Below the pieces are notes generated by a model. The model made no database searches. It was not told the DNA's origin and saw only the letters and a program-made list of their open reading frames with translations. The translations under genes and the position numbers were made by a program. This document shows positions 1 to 13,530 of a stretch of 64,000 bases of DNA, piece after piece (position 1 is the stretch's first letter; each line of letters starts with the position of its first letter). Source of the DNA: Stercorarius parasiticus (taxonomy: Eukaryota; Chordata; Aves; Charadriiformes; Stercorariidae); NCBI GenBank assembly GCA_013396915.1, contig VWZL01004335.1, positions 434,001 through 498,000 on the forward strand, in the 5' to 3' direction.

Positions 1-2815
1 ATGGTTTTTTCAATGCTAGAAAATCAAGCCAAAAATGAAAATAAACAGTTTCAAGTATTTGCAACATAATTCCCTCATGCATTTATGGAAATATAGTAAA
101 AAGCGCCTTAAAAATGTGGTTTGACATTTCATGCTGGTCTGTTTTTCTATTTTTCCAGTTCTCAACATTTGCCCTCTTGTCCTGTATCATTGCAGTTGCA
201 CTGCAGTTTGGAAGAGACGATGGTGGTAGCCTTTGTCATTTCTACAGTGCTTTTCAGCCTTGTTTCAAGTGATGGGTGACAGAAACCATCACAAGGACTT
301 GCCGTAAATGATAGAAATGCTTTATAAATTCTATTCTGCATAAAACAAATGTAAAATCGTATGCAAACACGATAGAACCGTTCACCAAGATCATTACACG
401 TACAGCATGGCTTCCCTAACGATGTGCTTTGGTAAATTAAGGCTAAAGTGATGATCTACTTCGGTCAACATGGAAATATCATCCCTTTTTCCGAGTTCCC
501 CTTCCTCCTGAAGAAAGGGTTTGTTTGATACACTACCACCTTCAAGAGCAATCCTCACTTAAATAGAAACACGGAACAAATTCATCAAGTTTGGCTACGA
601 TGACGATGATGTGAAATGGCTTCCTCTCTGTTTCATGCAAAGAGAACTGAACTCCCGCCTATCTAAACTAATTGGTATTTTAAAGGTTTTGTCCAGTTTA
701 TAAAGCATGGGACTATTGACAAACCAAACACCACGGTCTAATGGTTTAAACAAGCAACTGCATGCCACGAATTCCTGACTTTTAATCCCGACTTTCTTGG
801 TGCTCACCTTCTTGTTCCATAAAATTGAGATAATATTTATCCTCTACTTCACGAGGGTGTTGTGAGAGTGAGTAAATGTTTGGACAGCTCTTCAAAAGGT
901 CAGGTCCTAACCAGGCACCTGTATATTACTGAAGTAAACTGTTTCCTCGGGTTCCCGTGATATGGTCATGGTCCCCTTCTCCAAAGCCTCCAGATCAGTT
1001 CATAATAACCATCCACACGCATAAAGTTAGGCACTGATTTGGGGCTTCAGAGGGATTTCACCTGTAAACTCATTATGTAGGTAAATTATCCTCCTACCGC
1101 AGAAATAATTGAGAAAATGTAAGTGCTAAGAAAATTTTAACTTGTTACCAGTCTTAAGCCAAGAGCATGACACCTCCCAACTTGTTGGTAATGCCAGTCG
1201 ATTTAAAAACTGTCATTTAGCATCTGAATTGCATAAAAACATGAAGTGGAAAAATAATTTATTTTATAGAAAACATTTTAAGAAGCACTTTCTTCTAGGC
1301 ACCTCAGCAATTGATGCTCTATAAAGGTTTAAAAGAAAAGCTTTAAAATCCCCTGCCTTATTAGATGGGCAATTCCAGAGACTCGACACACTGTATAATC
1401 CCATCAGCGGTTAGTTCTCAAAAAACAAATCACACATACAGAAAAAAGACTCCAGACCAAGGCAGGAGGCAAAAAGAGGTTAAATCGGTTACAACCAGGT
1501 TTTTCCTCAGTTTTAACTCATAAGTGATGACATAAAACCCAGAAAAAAACAGCTCCAACTTGAAAATGATTTAAATTTGCCAGCTCCAGCCGTTTCTGGA
1601 AGCCAGCCAGCCTTAATTTGGATGTAGGGCTTCTCAAAGTTTGCACAGCTCTAACTTTAACCTGCTGCAGCCTAAAAAGTGGACCTGGTTAAGAGACACA
1701 AAAAATATTCCACGTCATTGAACACAAGTGACAGTCTGTTCTCTCCAGGTACCCGAGCGCGGGATCAAAATGTTTTAGTTGCGTGGTTCCAGGAGAGGGT
1801 GGTGCCGTGTCTTTATGAGCAAAGCTGTCCACCTTAGAAATGCCTTCTGTACCCATCTAACGCTGCCTAAGGATAATGCTCACCAGAGGGAATAGGATTT
1901 GTTTTCCAGGAGGGAATATTTTCAGAGTCGAGCTTGTAATTTGTATTTGCAAATCTCCAAATTCAACAATTTCTCAGCCTCTATAAACTTGCAGATGGAA
2001 AGATCCTGTATTTGGAATAAATAATGTCTAAGCTTCACCTTCATTACAGGGCATTTTCTGTCAGAAGAGTGCTATATCCTGACTCCTGGAATACACAGAA
2101 GCCCTTTGTAGTAAAGCTATCGCACCGGGCTGTTCCAAGTGTGCAGTTAAGGAGGTTCGCATTAATAGTACCATAGAAGGATTGGGGGGGAAAAAAGAAA
2201 ATATTCCAGCAAGCATTGATTGGGAATGCCAATCGCTCTCTCAGGATCCTGCCCAAAATTCAAGGGTATTTTTTATTTTAATACATAGAAATGAACTTTT
2301 GTACTTGTTAAAAAAAAAATCACAACATTGAAACATAAGTACATTTATCTTTTTACTATTTTTCCAGCCCTTTTCCCAAAATCTGCTGGTTATTAAAACA
2401 TTGCTGTGTAAATAAAAAAGGTTCTGCTTTATAACTTGCCTTCTCTTTTCCCTGCTTACACACAATGTGATCATTGTTTGCCAGATTAGGCCTATTCTCA
2501 CAGCGACAGGCTTTGATGTCACCCGGCAAGTGCTGTGACTTCATTGTATGGATAGAGAACACAGAAGGATTGTGTGAAAACGTTACCAGTCTGAAAAATA
2601 GATATTCAGCCTGAATCAAACACCACCAGCAGCTTTGGAGCAGGTCTTTCACCATCATATAGCGAACACACAGACCACGCTGGGGTACACGAGAATACCA
2701 GTCACAGCTCCAGAGTGTTTGATCAGAGGATCTCAAAGCACGGCTTGACACCAATCCTCCCAATGGCATTAAAGAAGATAAAAGATATTCTTACAGGAAA
2801 GCAAAATGGGGGGGG

Positions 2816-2816
2816 N
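2816..2816. other. Single ambiguous base (N) after a G-run
   Basis: One N directly follows a run of eight G residues (2808-2815), the kind of homopolymer where base callers and assemblers fail. No coding frame of note is affected. Confidence 0.98.
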
Positions 2817-2844
2817 TGTATTCTACTTGTCAACAGCAAGTTGA

Positions 2845-2862
2845 CGACATCATCATCATCAT
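2845..2862. repeat. Short ATC trinucleotide run
   Basis: About five tandem ATC units, too short to be highly mutable. Confidence 0.7.
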
Positions 2863-5800
2863 CTATAGTTCACACAACCCGGAGCTAAGCACTAGTGATA
2901 GCTGCAGCGTACAGTAAGACTGGGCAATCCCCTATGATGCTGAAGCCTGCAAAATGAGAGACTATGATATTCTTCTTATTATTACTACTTTTAATAATAA
3001 GCATCCTATAAAATGATGCACCAGACGCTGAAGACTGTTGACGGCGATCTAACCTGACAGAGTTCCGCAGTTCTTAATGATGTCTGCATTTTCTGTACTT
3101 TAATTAATGACTTACTTATAAACCACAATTGACCACATAAAGTTACTGAATGGAAGGGACCGTTTTCCGTAGATCAAACAGCACGTGGTAACACCATGAA
3201 GACTGCACGTGCAGCTGCTCTGAGGGCCAGGGTTTAAGACTTCAGCTTCAGAGCAGCCAAGGACACTAAGACTTGACCTCAAGTTAAAACAGTCTCAGGG
3301 AATATTCCCGGAGTCTCAGAAAACCCCTTTACACTTAACTTGTTCGACTAGCCCCAGGAATGCTTTTGGCACAGGGCAACTACCGTTCCCCAATGGTGGG
3401 ACACGGCTCAGAAGTATGCGGGGGCCAAGAAACCATGCCCAGGAGGCAGGTTTGAGACAGCCACCCTCTTCTGGAGGATAAAAAAATGGAATAATATGGA
3501 CACGGGCCATTCCAGGCTTGTTAGCTTCAGTGTCAGAGAGCACAGACACAGTTAATCTCCCGGTACAGACATAGCTTTATGCAGTCAGCTCCCTAGGCTC
3601 CTCTGAAAACCTCAGCCCAGATAGCTGGAAAAGTGTCCTAATTGAGCAGTTAATAATTGCAGTGCAAGCGAGCGTGCTTTCTAACTTAAAAGCTATTATT
3701 TCAATATCCACAGGAGAAATATGTTTTCTTGAGAAAGTCGAATATGAGGCAAAACAGGTATCTTTGTGTTGCCATGCCGGCTGTGTTTATGTGCTGATAA
3801 GGTCTTCTTCCACTAACGAGAGGAGGGGAAAAAATAAAAAGCCTCCGCTTTCAGAAAACCCAACCGCTTTATCTGCCCCAGCCTCCCAGAAAAGCAGTGT
3901 CCTTGTGCATTAGAACGGGCAGCCTGCCAGCTGGAGCTCAACTGCCTACAAGGAAGAAGACATAATATTACAGCTAATATCGGCAAACATCGTAATTTGC
4001 TTTTTGCTGGCAATTTTATCAGACAAAAACAAGGAGGTTGGGGAAAAAGAAACAACATAAGGTGTGCCTGGCTGCTGGCAACTCCTTAACTCTTTCTTGT
4101 CGGGAATGCTTTGCTTGATACAGAGCAGAATGAAGCCAGGATCAATAAAAACATTAGGCTGAGAAATCTGTTCAACGGGATGAGAGAGAGAACAGCCCAG
4201 GATGGGAGATCTTCGAGTGGAGGAATAGCAGGAAAAGGTAGAGAGAAGGTAAACAGGGATCTCCTCTTTCATCTCTCATGTAAGAGAAGACAGGAAAATA
4301 AATGAAGAACGACATTTAATCCTATCACTGAGACAGTTTAATACAGGTATTTATATGAACAGATATATCAGATATAGTTCTGTTATAGGGTGACTTAGAG
4401 AAACATAGTAGTGATTGTACTAGACTTATAGTCATTATCTAGTCTTCTTTGCATTTTCTCCATTCAGTCTTGAACGCTATTTCTGACACTCTTTACACTT
4501 CACTGCTATAATTACATCCCATATTTGAGTGTCCCAAAGCACATGGGGTACATTGAGGGATCCAATGCAGAGCCCAAATAACCAAAGCCGAAAAGAAGGG
4601 AAAAGAGAGAAAGGTCAAGGATGACGATAATGAGATCATTAAACACAGAAGCAAATGATGTTGCAAACTAGCAAGGACTTTCTGGAGCCGTTCTGGATGG
4701 GCAGGTAAATTCTCTCTTCAGCTTGTGGAAGAGCACACAGAATTTCTCCATATTTAGATTTTTTTTTTTTTTAAACATGCACATCACATTACCTGGCTAA
4801 ATTGTATATTTCGGGTATGTGTGTAATGTAGTGAATATCTTGGTTTAAGCTGTAATTTGCAACAGGCAGTGCATTTCTGGACGATTATAACATGTCTCTG
4901 GTAGTGTTTTAAGGCATGAAGCCAAAAGGCTGGATGACTTAAACAACCCGAGATGTGCAATAATCCCCTGGAACTGCTCTGGATTGTCTTACAGCTATTA
5001 TACAATGTGAAATTTATATTATGCATATAAATAAGAACAGTTAAGGCTGTGTATTTAGTAAGCCTTATTCACATCGCTACAGCCCATTAGCAGTAAAGCT
5101 AAATGTTCAATTCTGTCAGAAATTTCTTTCAGTTTAAGAGCTGCCACCTCTACAACTCCCAGCCACCTTCACCAAGACACACAGAGGTGGCTTCATGGTC
5201 AAAACTAATGGGGGCACTTGTAGCCTACTTGGCCTGGTTTATTTAGCTGCTTTGGATATGGTCTGTTGTATATCCTTAAAACCACAGCTTCCTTTAGCAG
5301 TCATTACTTTATCCTCTCCCCACTCACCTTCCACTTCTCGTCAACCCTTTAGGATCTCCCTTTAAGAGATCTACTTCTGCAGTCCTTTTCTCTGGGGCCT
5401 ACAGTAATTCAGCCACCACCTGTTTATCTTCTCTGTTATTTTTAGGTAATTTCTGCGCTGGCTTGAGCTAATGACATGTGCCCCAATAGTGCTTACATCT
5501 GCCTTGGGACTGCTCTCTCATCTCTTCTGTCTGATTCTGCCTCTCCATCACTGTCCTTGGCAGCTCCAACTAAATATTTCTCATTTTAATCCACTTCATG
5601 CATCCACAATGAGACTTGCATTCATACACTGCCTACCTCAATGAGGTTTCAAGTTCCAATTAAGAGCTTTAGGGTGTGATTTTAACGAACGTGACAAAAA
5701 ATGACAGCAATCTCCAACGGCATCATGAATTTTCAAATCCATCAATTACTTCAAGCTTCTGGGTGCCATGTTTTTCTACATTTGGGTATTTGTCTTGCAA

Positions 5801-6998
5801 GTAAATATCTGTCTGTTCGTAACATTGAATCTGATTCCTATTAAGCATGCATATAAAATGCAGTTCTTCCTCCGTCTAATTCTTGACACATAAATTGTTT
5901 AAAGGGACAGGATGTAATAACATTGCATAGAACTGCTGCTCTTAAATAAAACTCTAAAAACTTTACAAATTCATACAATGTACTTAAAAACATAAAATAT
6001 CCTATCTGTGTAAAGTTTTCAAATACTTACTATCAACATAAGATGGGAAAACCCAACAGAAAAATCAACTTCTATCTTAAAATGTCTTTCCTAATTACTC
6101 TTATAAGCAAGATCTCTCATAGGTGCAACTGAAACGGAGAGAAAAGGTATGTTATTGTTTATTTTACTTTATTAATAAATCTGAGAATATTTTTTGGTAT
6201 AGTAAGTTCCAGCTCTTCTCTTATCCTCCATTTTTAAATCTGTATTTCTGTATTTTATTCACTGAGAACACAAAGAAAATATATTTACATAATCAATAAA
6301 ATTTGATTATACAACTGCTAAGGAAATTCAGAGGCATAATGGGAATCAAACCCACTTTTAAGGTGACTAACAAGTACTGAGATACACAACAAAAATGTGA
6401 AACTAGCATTCAGAATATAAAAATGGCATAAATTATTAATATTTTAGCCTTAATAAGACAAACATAATTTGGACTGTATCTAACAATCCTACCACTAATT
6501 CATTACAGTGCTGTCTAACGTAACCACCTATATGAATTAAAAGTAAGACACCCCAAAATCTTTTCTGCTTATTTGAGGTGCATTCATCTCAATTAACTGT
6601 TTTCATTTTAGACGTGTTAGCTTGTCACCCCCACCTCCATTTATAGTCAGGGCTGAGAACTAAGCTGTTTAGAAGGACATGCATCTCTGAAAGTGCCTTC
6701 TCCCATGTGTCTGCACTTGGCAAGACGGATTCTGATCTCACTGTTTTGGAAAATCCAGATTTCTTTAGTTTAACCATATAAACCTCCACCATTTATTTGA
6801 GTATATATGTTATTTTAACCATGTTAGCCATATAATGTTGAGCTTTCTGAAAAAAAAGAGTGGCTAATCATGAACATTTTCATCAAATGATAAATTATTA
6901 CTGGCTTCCTTTAAATATCAAGCCAGTTGTCAACAAATCAGACTGTTAACTGAAACTCCTGAAACTGTAGTTCCTCTTTTTTCACTGACTGCAAAGTT

Positions 6999-7527
6999 CA
7001 GTACACAATATTGTGTCCAGCTCTGGAGCCGTCAGCACAAGAAGGACATGGACCTATTGGAGCGGGCCCAGAGGAGGGCCACGAGGATGATCCGAGGGCT
7101 GGAGCACCTCTCCTTTGAAGAGAGGCTGAGAGAGTTGGGGTTGTTCAGCCTGGAGAAGAGAAGGCTCCGGGGAGACCTTATAGCGGCCTTCCAGTACCTG
7201 AAGGGGGCCTACAGGAAAGCTGGGGAGGGGCTGTTTGCAAGGGGATGTAGCGATAGGATGAGGGGCAATGGTTTTAAATTAGAGCAGGGTGGGTTTAGAT
7301 GAGACATTAGGAAGAAGTTCTTTACAATGAGGGTGGTGAGACACTGGAACAGGTTGCCCAGAGAGGTGGTGGAGGCCCCATCCCTGGAGACATTCAAGGC
7401 CAGGCTGGATGAGGCTCTGAGCAACCTGATCTAGTTAAAGATGTCCCTGCTTACTGCAGGGGGGTTGGACTAGATGGCCTTTACAGGTCCCTTCCAACCC
7501 AACACATTCTATGATTCTATGACTCTA
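6999..7527 (+). mobile_element. CR1 LINE fragment, 5'-truncated
   Basis: This copy carries the end of CR1 ORF2 plus the 3' UTR. The frame from 7048 encodes the typical C-terminal CR1 stretch with LLERAQRRATRMIRGLEHL and [19 protein letters not shown], open for 84 codons to a TGA near 7300. Next come the usual CR1 tail phrases (GTTGCCCAGAGAGGTGGTGG, GGTTGGACTAGATGGCC) and the terminal ATTCTATG repeats. It is truncated at the 5' end, so it is a dead retrocopy. The tail is nearly the same as that of the copy at 27386-27568, so the two belong to one subfamily. Confidence 0.93.
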
Positions 7528-8280
7528 TTTTTAAAGACAGACTTGCCATAAAAGCAACCCTCCCGACTTGTGGCACCTTAAAGATAGGAGTTCTCAGTAT
7601 GACGAGTGCACAGATCTCTTTTTACAAACAGGAGAAATTAAGTTCCCAAAGTCTAACTGTTCTGAATTTACACACGTTACGAACCGGCAAGTGAACAGTT
7701 CAGAAAAGCATCCACCTTTCTTTCATGCGTAGGATGACAAAACCCCTACATTTCTAAAGCTTGAGGGTATAATGAGAACGCAGAGAACCATCTTCGTGGC
7801 TTTCTCAGACCACACCATAGCATATTCAAGTCGAGGCGTTCGACTGCATCCTCTGCAAGTGCATCCTACAACACTTAGCTATCCCCAAATATTGTTGGTT
7901 TTTAAAATGTATGTAACATTTAAATGAGCCGCAGCAGCACCCTCCTATAAGCCGAGCCAACTGGTACAGCTGCAACCATCTGGGTCCCTCTTGAGCAAGA
8001 GCATGTGGGTGGCCCTGCAGCCTGGTCCAGTTCAGCAGACTCAGCGCCGCACAATTTGGGGCTGTGTTTCCGGACGAGCCATCGTAACTTCTCAGGATAT
8101 GCAATGCACCTTAGAGTTCAGAAGATGCCACTTTCAGCATCCTCCTCTGAATGGTGGAATGGTGAATGGCAGAATACCTCTAATTGGTATTAGTAGTGTA
8201 TAAGAGACCCAAAATTAATCTGGCTGCACAGCAGAGAAAAACGACTTTCAGATAGAATTTTGAATAATAATAATAATTAT

Positions 8281-8318
<38 letters not shown>

Positions 8319-9298
8319 TTATTATTTCTTCTCCCATTTTGCTGGGGAAGGCAGACAGAGAAGATGTATTCCATTAATGAAGCCTGGGCCTAGAAAATTG
8401 TACAACTAAGCATTAATGCCTTTTAGTTTGGTTTTAGAAAGAAGCAACAAGCAGACAACCAAATTGCTTCTGAAATATTAAATCCAGAAAACATATCTCA
8501 AAAAATAACCTTGAAGTCATAAAACAACTGTTTACCAAGCTGTGCTCCACTATGTTATGAACACTTTGACTCAGTGCTAAATTAAGAAATACGCCTCAAC
8601 AAGGAGCAGGCCATAAGATACGTTATCAGGTTGCAATGAAACAACAGGCATATCTAGCCACCAGGAACAACAACCTCTTTTGAAACTCCCTCAGAAAAAC
8701 ACATCTCGAGCTTTTAGTTTTGTAAAGTCTCACCCCGACTGATCTTTCCTGAAGCACAAACCCCTGGCAGAAGGACCGATTAAACTCTTTCTTGACCACG
8801 GATCCCTGGTAATGAAACCATGGTATATTTTATGCTGCTTTTATAGAATCTACTTCATTAATGTGAATTACATAAGTCACCTATTTGCAAAGCTTGAAAA
8901 GTGGAAAATGACAGCAATTTCAGCCTTCTCCACATTGGCTTGAATTTCAGACTTCATAAAAACCTACAGTTCTGAAAGGGGAGGATCATCTTAACCGCAT
9001 TTTGAGACCAGATGATGACAGACTAGCTGAGCTTCCGGTGAAGTCCTATCAACACTTCGGTGGTTGGCAGCACAGCTACTGTGATCAATTAGGTTAATTA
9101 AAACTGTATGGCATGCAGGCTTCATGTGCAATTCCTAACATGGTTAGAAGGGAGGCAAATGTGTTACAGCATGATTTTAACTGTAACGGGTACATCTATA
9201 AAGCCTTTTGAATGCAGGTCCCGAATCCAGAGAATTATGAGAAGACAGAAAACTTGAATTTACACAATCCCTAAATACGCTCTCAACAATATTGCAGT
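7528..9298. other. Intronic DNA between CR1 copies; triplet repeat only
   Basis: Apart from the AAT/TAC array at 8264-8330 nothing is recognised. Overlapping open frames at 7826-8203 on both strands match no family I know. Confidence 0.5.
8264..8330. repeat. Compound triplet microsatellite (AAT)n(TAC)n(TAT)n
   Basis: A short AAT run is followed by twelve uninterrupted TAC units (8281-8316) and a few TAT units. On the minus strand it reads as a poly-Ser frame, which is an artefact of the repeat. The same motif family, in reverse complement, recurs at 25027-25119. Confidence 0.95.
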
Positions 9299-9975
9299 TC
9301 ACAGACTCATTGAGGCTGGAAGGCACCTCTAGAGATGGTCTAGTCCAACGCCCTGCTCAAAGCAGGATCACCTAGAGCAGGTTGCTCAGGGATGTGTCCA
9401 CTTGGGTTTGGAATATCACCAAGGATGGAGATTCCACAGTCTCTCTGGGCAGCCTGTTCCCATGTTTGATCACCATCACAGTGAGAAAGTTTTTTCTTTT
9501 TAAGTGAAATTTCGATCTGTGCCCATTGGGTCTTGTCCTTTGTCAAGGAATCATTGAAAAAAATCTGACTCCGTCTTCTTCACCCCACCCCCCCAATAAA
9601 GTATTTATACACCTTGATAAAGTCCCCTTGAGGCCTCTCTTCTCCCATCTGAACTGTCCCAGCTCTCTCAGTCTCTCTTCATATGCGAGATGCTCCAGTC
9701 CCCTAATCATCTGAACCCTTTCAGTAGACTCGCTCCAGCACTTCCATGTCTCTCTTGTACTGGGAAGCCCAGCAATGGACCCAGCACTCCAGATGGATCT
9801 GACCATTGCTGAGCAGAGGGGAAGGATCACCTCCCTCGACCTGCTGGCAACAGCCTGCTTAATGCAGCCCAGGATACCATTGGGATCCTTTGCCACAAGG
9901 GCACACTGCTGGCACATGGTCAACTTGGTGTCCACCAGGAACCCCAGGCCCTTTTCTGCAAAGCTCCTTTTTCAG
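9299..9975 (-). mobile_element. CR1 LINE fragment, about 680 bp, 5'-truncated
   Basis: This reads as a reverse-complement CR1. The 3' end is at left (GGCTGGAAGGCACCTCTAGA, TGGTCTAGTCCAAC), followed by ORF2 sequence to the right. A minus-strand frame at 9543-9935 shows [16 protein letters not shown] and MIRGLEHLAYEERLRELGQF, both typical of the CR1 ORF2 C-terminus. Homology fades near 9975, probably the 5' truncation point. No intact terminal octamer repeat remains, so it is older than the copy at 6999. Confidence 0.9.
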
Positions 9976-12974
9976 ATGGTGAAAGACCCCACATGACAGG
10001 TGACAACAGAGTCCAACACAGGTTGAAAACCTGAATATAAGCCACCCTGAGGACAGAATGGAACATGAATAAGAGAGGACACCATGCTGCAGATTTTTCT
10101 AAAAAACTCAGTCAACATAAACACAGCCACAACACAACAGGATCAATATTTCCTGCCCAGTAAGAAAAGGTAGCAAACTTCCTAATCCTCACAGAAAATA
10201 GATATAAGAAAAAAGAAGAAGGAAAATTACCAGCATAAGAATTAGGCGAAAAGCAAAACCCTGGGCCAGATCTCTCTGAATTTGTGGAAACTTCAGACGC
10301 AGAAGTGAGTGAAGCAGCATGACTCACATGTCACCCAAACTAAAACTTAAACCCAACTGCTCAAGGATTAGAAGAAAGAAGGGTTTCATAGGCAGGGACA
10401 AGCTTGCAGTGCATCAAATGGAAAATTCCTCTGAATATGGAGGAAATGGGGTTCCACAGGTCAGCACTTCCTGCAAACAGCAAGCTTAAAAGTGAGGTTA
10501 AAGGCAAATGTGTGGACAGAGGTCTGCAACGAGAAGGTCTGCAATGATTCCACATACTCGATGTTATATGAAATCATACACAGTGAGACCAGACCTAGCA
10601 AGAAGAAGGAGTTTTCCTTCATGTCAGGATCAGGGTTGTTGATATTTTGTTTTGATCTTGGTAAGACCCACCAAAGACAAAGCTACAAATATTAGAAATT
10701 AACTTGGTTTTCCTAGTTCAAGGTTGAGTTTTCACATTGCTTCTATTAAAAAAACTACCTACGACTAATTTATCTTCATTTAAATTGCTGCCTTTTGACA
10801 TTTATAATTATTTATGTCAATTCTGCAGCGCTGAGCCCCTCCTCACAGCCCATGACCCTGCTTTCTAAAGTACAAGAGGAATATTAAACAAAATACATTT
10901 TCTTCCTCAGATGTTAAAAATCTTCATGTAAGGGCAAAAGGCAAACACAGCGGAAAAAAAAGGCAATGCAAAGAAAAACACGTTCACCACTATGACTGAT
11001 ATCAACACACTGACAACCTAATCAGTGACAAAGCTTTTGTAAGCATCGTGGAAAAAAGGAGTGTTTTGAAAGAAGTATTCGAAGGGCAGTAAGATAGTTT
11101 TGTGTATATTTATCATTTCTTCACAAGCATGAGGGCCTCAGCATCATGGCATAGAGATTGTTCGGTGGTTGTTTTTTTTTAAAAAAGTAATATAAGTGGA
11201 AAAGCAATGCTGCAATAAATAGAATAAAAGGCCACAAAAATTCTGTTTCCCCTTTATAACAAAAAATTCTATACACAGATTTTCCCATATCCATAAATAA
11301 GTAAGGACGGGGATGTGTGTGGGGCAGAAACAGGCCCCTATTAATTTGGTGCGCTCCCGTCATCCCAGGAGCAGTTGTTTGCTGTACTTTATACAGGGTT
11401 TTTTTTGTGACGATTAAAGGCTTTCATCAGTGAATAGATGAAGTATGAGGTTCAGCAAGTACGTCTTTGAGAACTGGTCAATTCACCTCAAATTATGGGA
11501 AAATTTGAAAATCCTTCTGGTCGTACCATTTCCTGGGGCAGCCACGGCCACCATTCTACCTGCAACAAGCGGGTGTTTGAGTCCCTTCTCCGCCACCACA
11601 AACCCATCCCAGCTGGTTCGTATGGAAGACAGGAGGAGGTTTAATCTAAAAGATCATCTTTTTACCCCTCTTGGTGCAGGAACATCTACCATTTTTCAGA
11701 AACGCAGCATACAATTGCTGATGTGATGGAATTTAACGTTTATATACACATTTTAGATCCACTTGCTCAACTTGTATATGAGAAGATTTCTGGCAAATAC
11801 AGAGTAAAAATAAATGTATGTGCTCAGTATATTTAGCATTTACATGTATTCATAAAAAAAAATAATCCATGATATTAGAAAATAAGACTGAGCCAAAATG
11901 TTAATGTAGTCTCTTCCACATGCCAAAAACTTGTGTGGGTATATGCATAAAGAATGTACATACTCAGAGAGAGACACTAACATCTTGTAATGCAATATGT
12001 TTCTGTTATACACACTCCAGACTTCCTAACAGCTGCATATTTTAATATACATAAACCCATACTTGAAAAATAATAAAATGTATTAGTTTTCCACATTAGG
12101 CATTTATGACCTAATTTAGGAGAGTATTACATCTTTATAACTTTTAAAAGACCCATTTTGATAAAACATCCCCATAAACAGACTGAGAAAATCGGGGTAA
12201 CAAGCATCTGTTGCTGCGTTGTTTTCTTAATGGGGTAATAAAATAATAACACATTTTTATAACTTTTCACAACAATATAAAGTATTAAAATTGAAACTGA
12301 TATTGAAAAATGTTCTCATGGTCCGTTTTATTTTATTTTTCCACTATGTAAAGTTACAGTACTTACCAGATTAATATTAATATATCTTAATTACGTTGAC
12401 ACAATGGAAATTTGCCAAAGACATTCAAAGAATGGAAATAACTTGTTATTTCCACTACTCTAATTAAGGTGGTGTACGTAGAACCATTTTGTTCCCAATA
12501 TGAGTCATATGAATATTTATAAGACTGAATAGAGATACTGCATACAGCAATGGCGACCCTAATTTTCCGAGGTTTCAAAAAAAGGTTATTCCCTTGACTT
12601 TAAAGAGCAATGCTCATTTTTTCTCTACCTGTTCTAATAATGAATTATCACAATTTTATTTCTGAAAACAAATGCCATAATTACATAATCAATACCTTCT
12701 CCAAAAAAAATTGTTACGTAGTTGTGACGTTCATTTTTTAGAAAAAAAGATCAGAATACGTTGCATAAAACAAAGTAATGAATAGATACGGAAAACTGTA
12801 ACTTTGAAGTGAAATCGCTATATGTAGAAAGGAGAATTACCACAAATTTTACAAATTATTTCCTTTGAAACTATGCACTTGAACATCAGGAATTCAAATT
12901 GGGTAAGCTGCTGACCTTCTTTCAAAGCGGATTTGCATGTTTACAGTTTACTGAAGTACCGACAAAATATGATT
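9976..12974. other. Intronic DNA, nothing recognised
   Basis: AT-rich unique sequence, becoming very AT-rich from about 11750. Only short chance frames are present. Confidence 0.5.
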
Positions 12975-13225
12975 CATAGTTCTTAGGAATAGAAAGGACC
13001 ATCTAATCTAACTTTGCTACATAACACAGCCCACACAATTTTCTTGAATCAGCTCTCCAGATCCTATAGCTGCGGTTGAACTTGAGCATAGCTTTTACAG
13101 AAACGTCTCAACTTGATTTTAAAATTTCCAGTCATGGACAATCTGTCACAATCATTGGTTAAGTTATTTCAGCACTTAGTTATGTCGTTAAAAATATATA
13201 TGCCTTATTCCTAGCTTGAATTTGT
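12975..13225 (-). mobile_element. Ancient CR1/L3-like LINE relic
   Basis: The phrases AGAAAGGACCATCTAATCTA, TAACACAGCCCACACAATTT, GAGCATAGCTTTTACAGAAA and CTTGAATTTGTCTAGC fall in the order of the 3' region of an old sauropsid CR1-type LINE, in reverse orientation. It is heavily diverged. A second, more decayed copy of the same family appears at 42285-42480. Recognition is from recalled consensus patterns only. Confidence 0.6.
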
Positions 13226-13245
13226 CTAGCTTAAATGTCAAGCTG

Positions 13246-13530
13246 CATAGAATCATAGAATCTTCATGGTTGGAAAGGACCTTTGAGATCATCGAGTCCA
13301 ACCATACACACACAAAAAAACCCCCAAAACAAAAACAAACAAACCTACTATCTCTGTCACCAGAGCATGCCCTGAAGTGCCAAATCTACACGTTTCTTCA
13401 ATACCTCTAGGGATGGGGACTCAACCACCTCCCTGGGCAGGCTGTTCCAGTGCCTGACCACTCTTTCAGTAAAGTCATTCTTCCTAAGATCTAATCTAAA
13501 CCTCCCCTGAGGAGGTAATACTATGAGAAG
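13246..13530 (-). mobile_element. CR1 LINE 3' fragment (CR1-X-like)
   Basis: It opens with CATAGAATCATAGAATCTTC, a reversed CR1 terminal repeat, then TTGGAAAGGACCTTTGAGAT. It carries the CR1 tail (GGGACTCAACCACCTCCCTG, GGCTGTTCCAGTGCCTGACC) to about 13530. An A/C-rich stretch at 13303-13348 looks like a later expansion inside the element. The minus frame gives [20 protein letters not shown], a CR1 tail peptide. Confidence 0.88.

Larger units (their letters stand above)
1..6998. other. Intronic DNA, no recognisable gene or repeat
   Basis: This is unique-looking, AT-rich sequence. The longest open frame is a 137-codon minus frame at 2356-2769, with no family I recognise. The only marked items are a short ATC run near 2845 and an ambiguous base at 2816. 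The non-repetitive character would suit conserved noncoding elements, but conservation cannot be judged from a single sequence. Confidence 0.5.

Noticed and set aside
2356..2769. 137-codon minus frame
   Set aside because: No recognisable domain, no splice or promoter context, and an overlapping frame on the same strand; treated as chance.
3481..3540. Candidate terminal SUPT3H exon containing a Gly-Met-Ala codon run on the minus strand
   Set aside because: The surrounding residues do not fit the SPT3 C-terminus.
7048..7302. 84-codon frame as a host gene
   Set aside because: The residues are the C-terminal part of CR1 ORF2 inside a truncated LINE.
8180..8374. Poly-Ser open frame on the minus strand
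   Set aside because: It is a translation of the TAC microsatellite.
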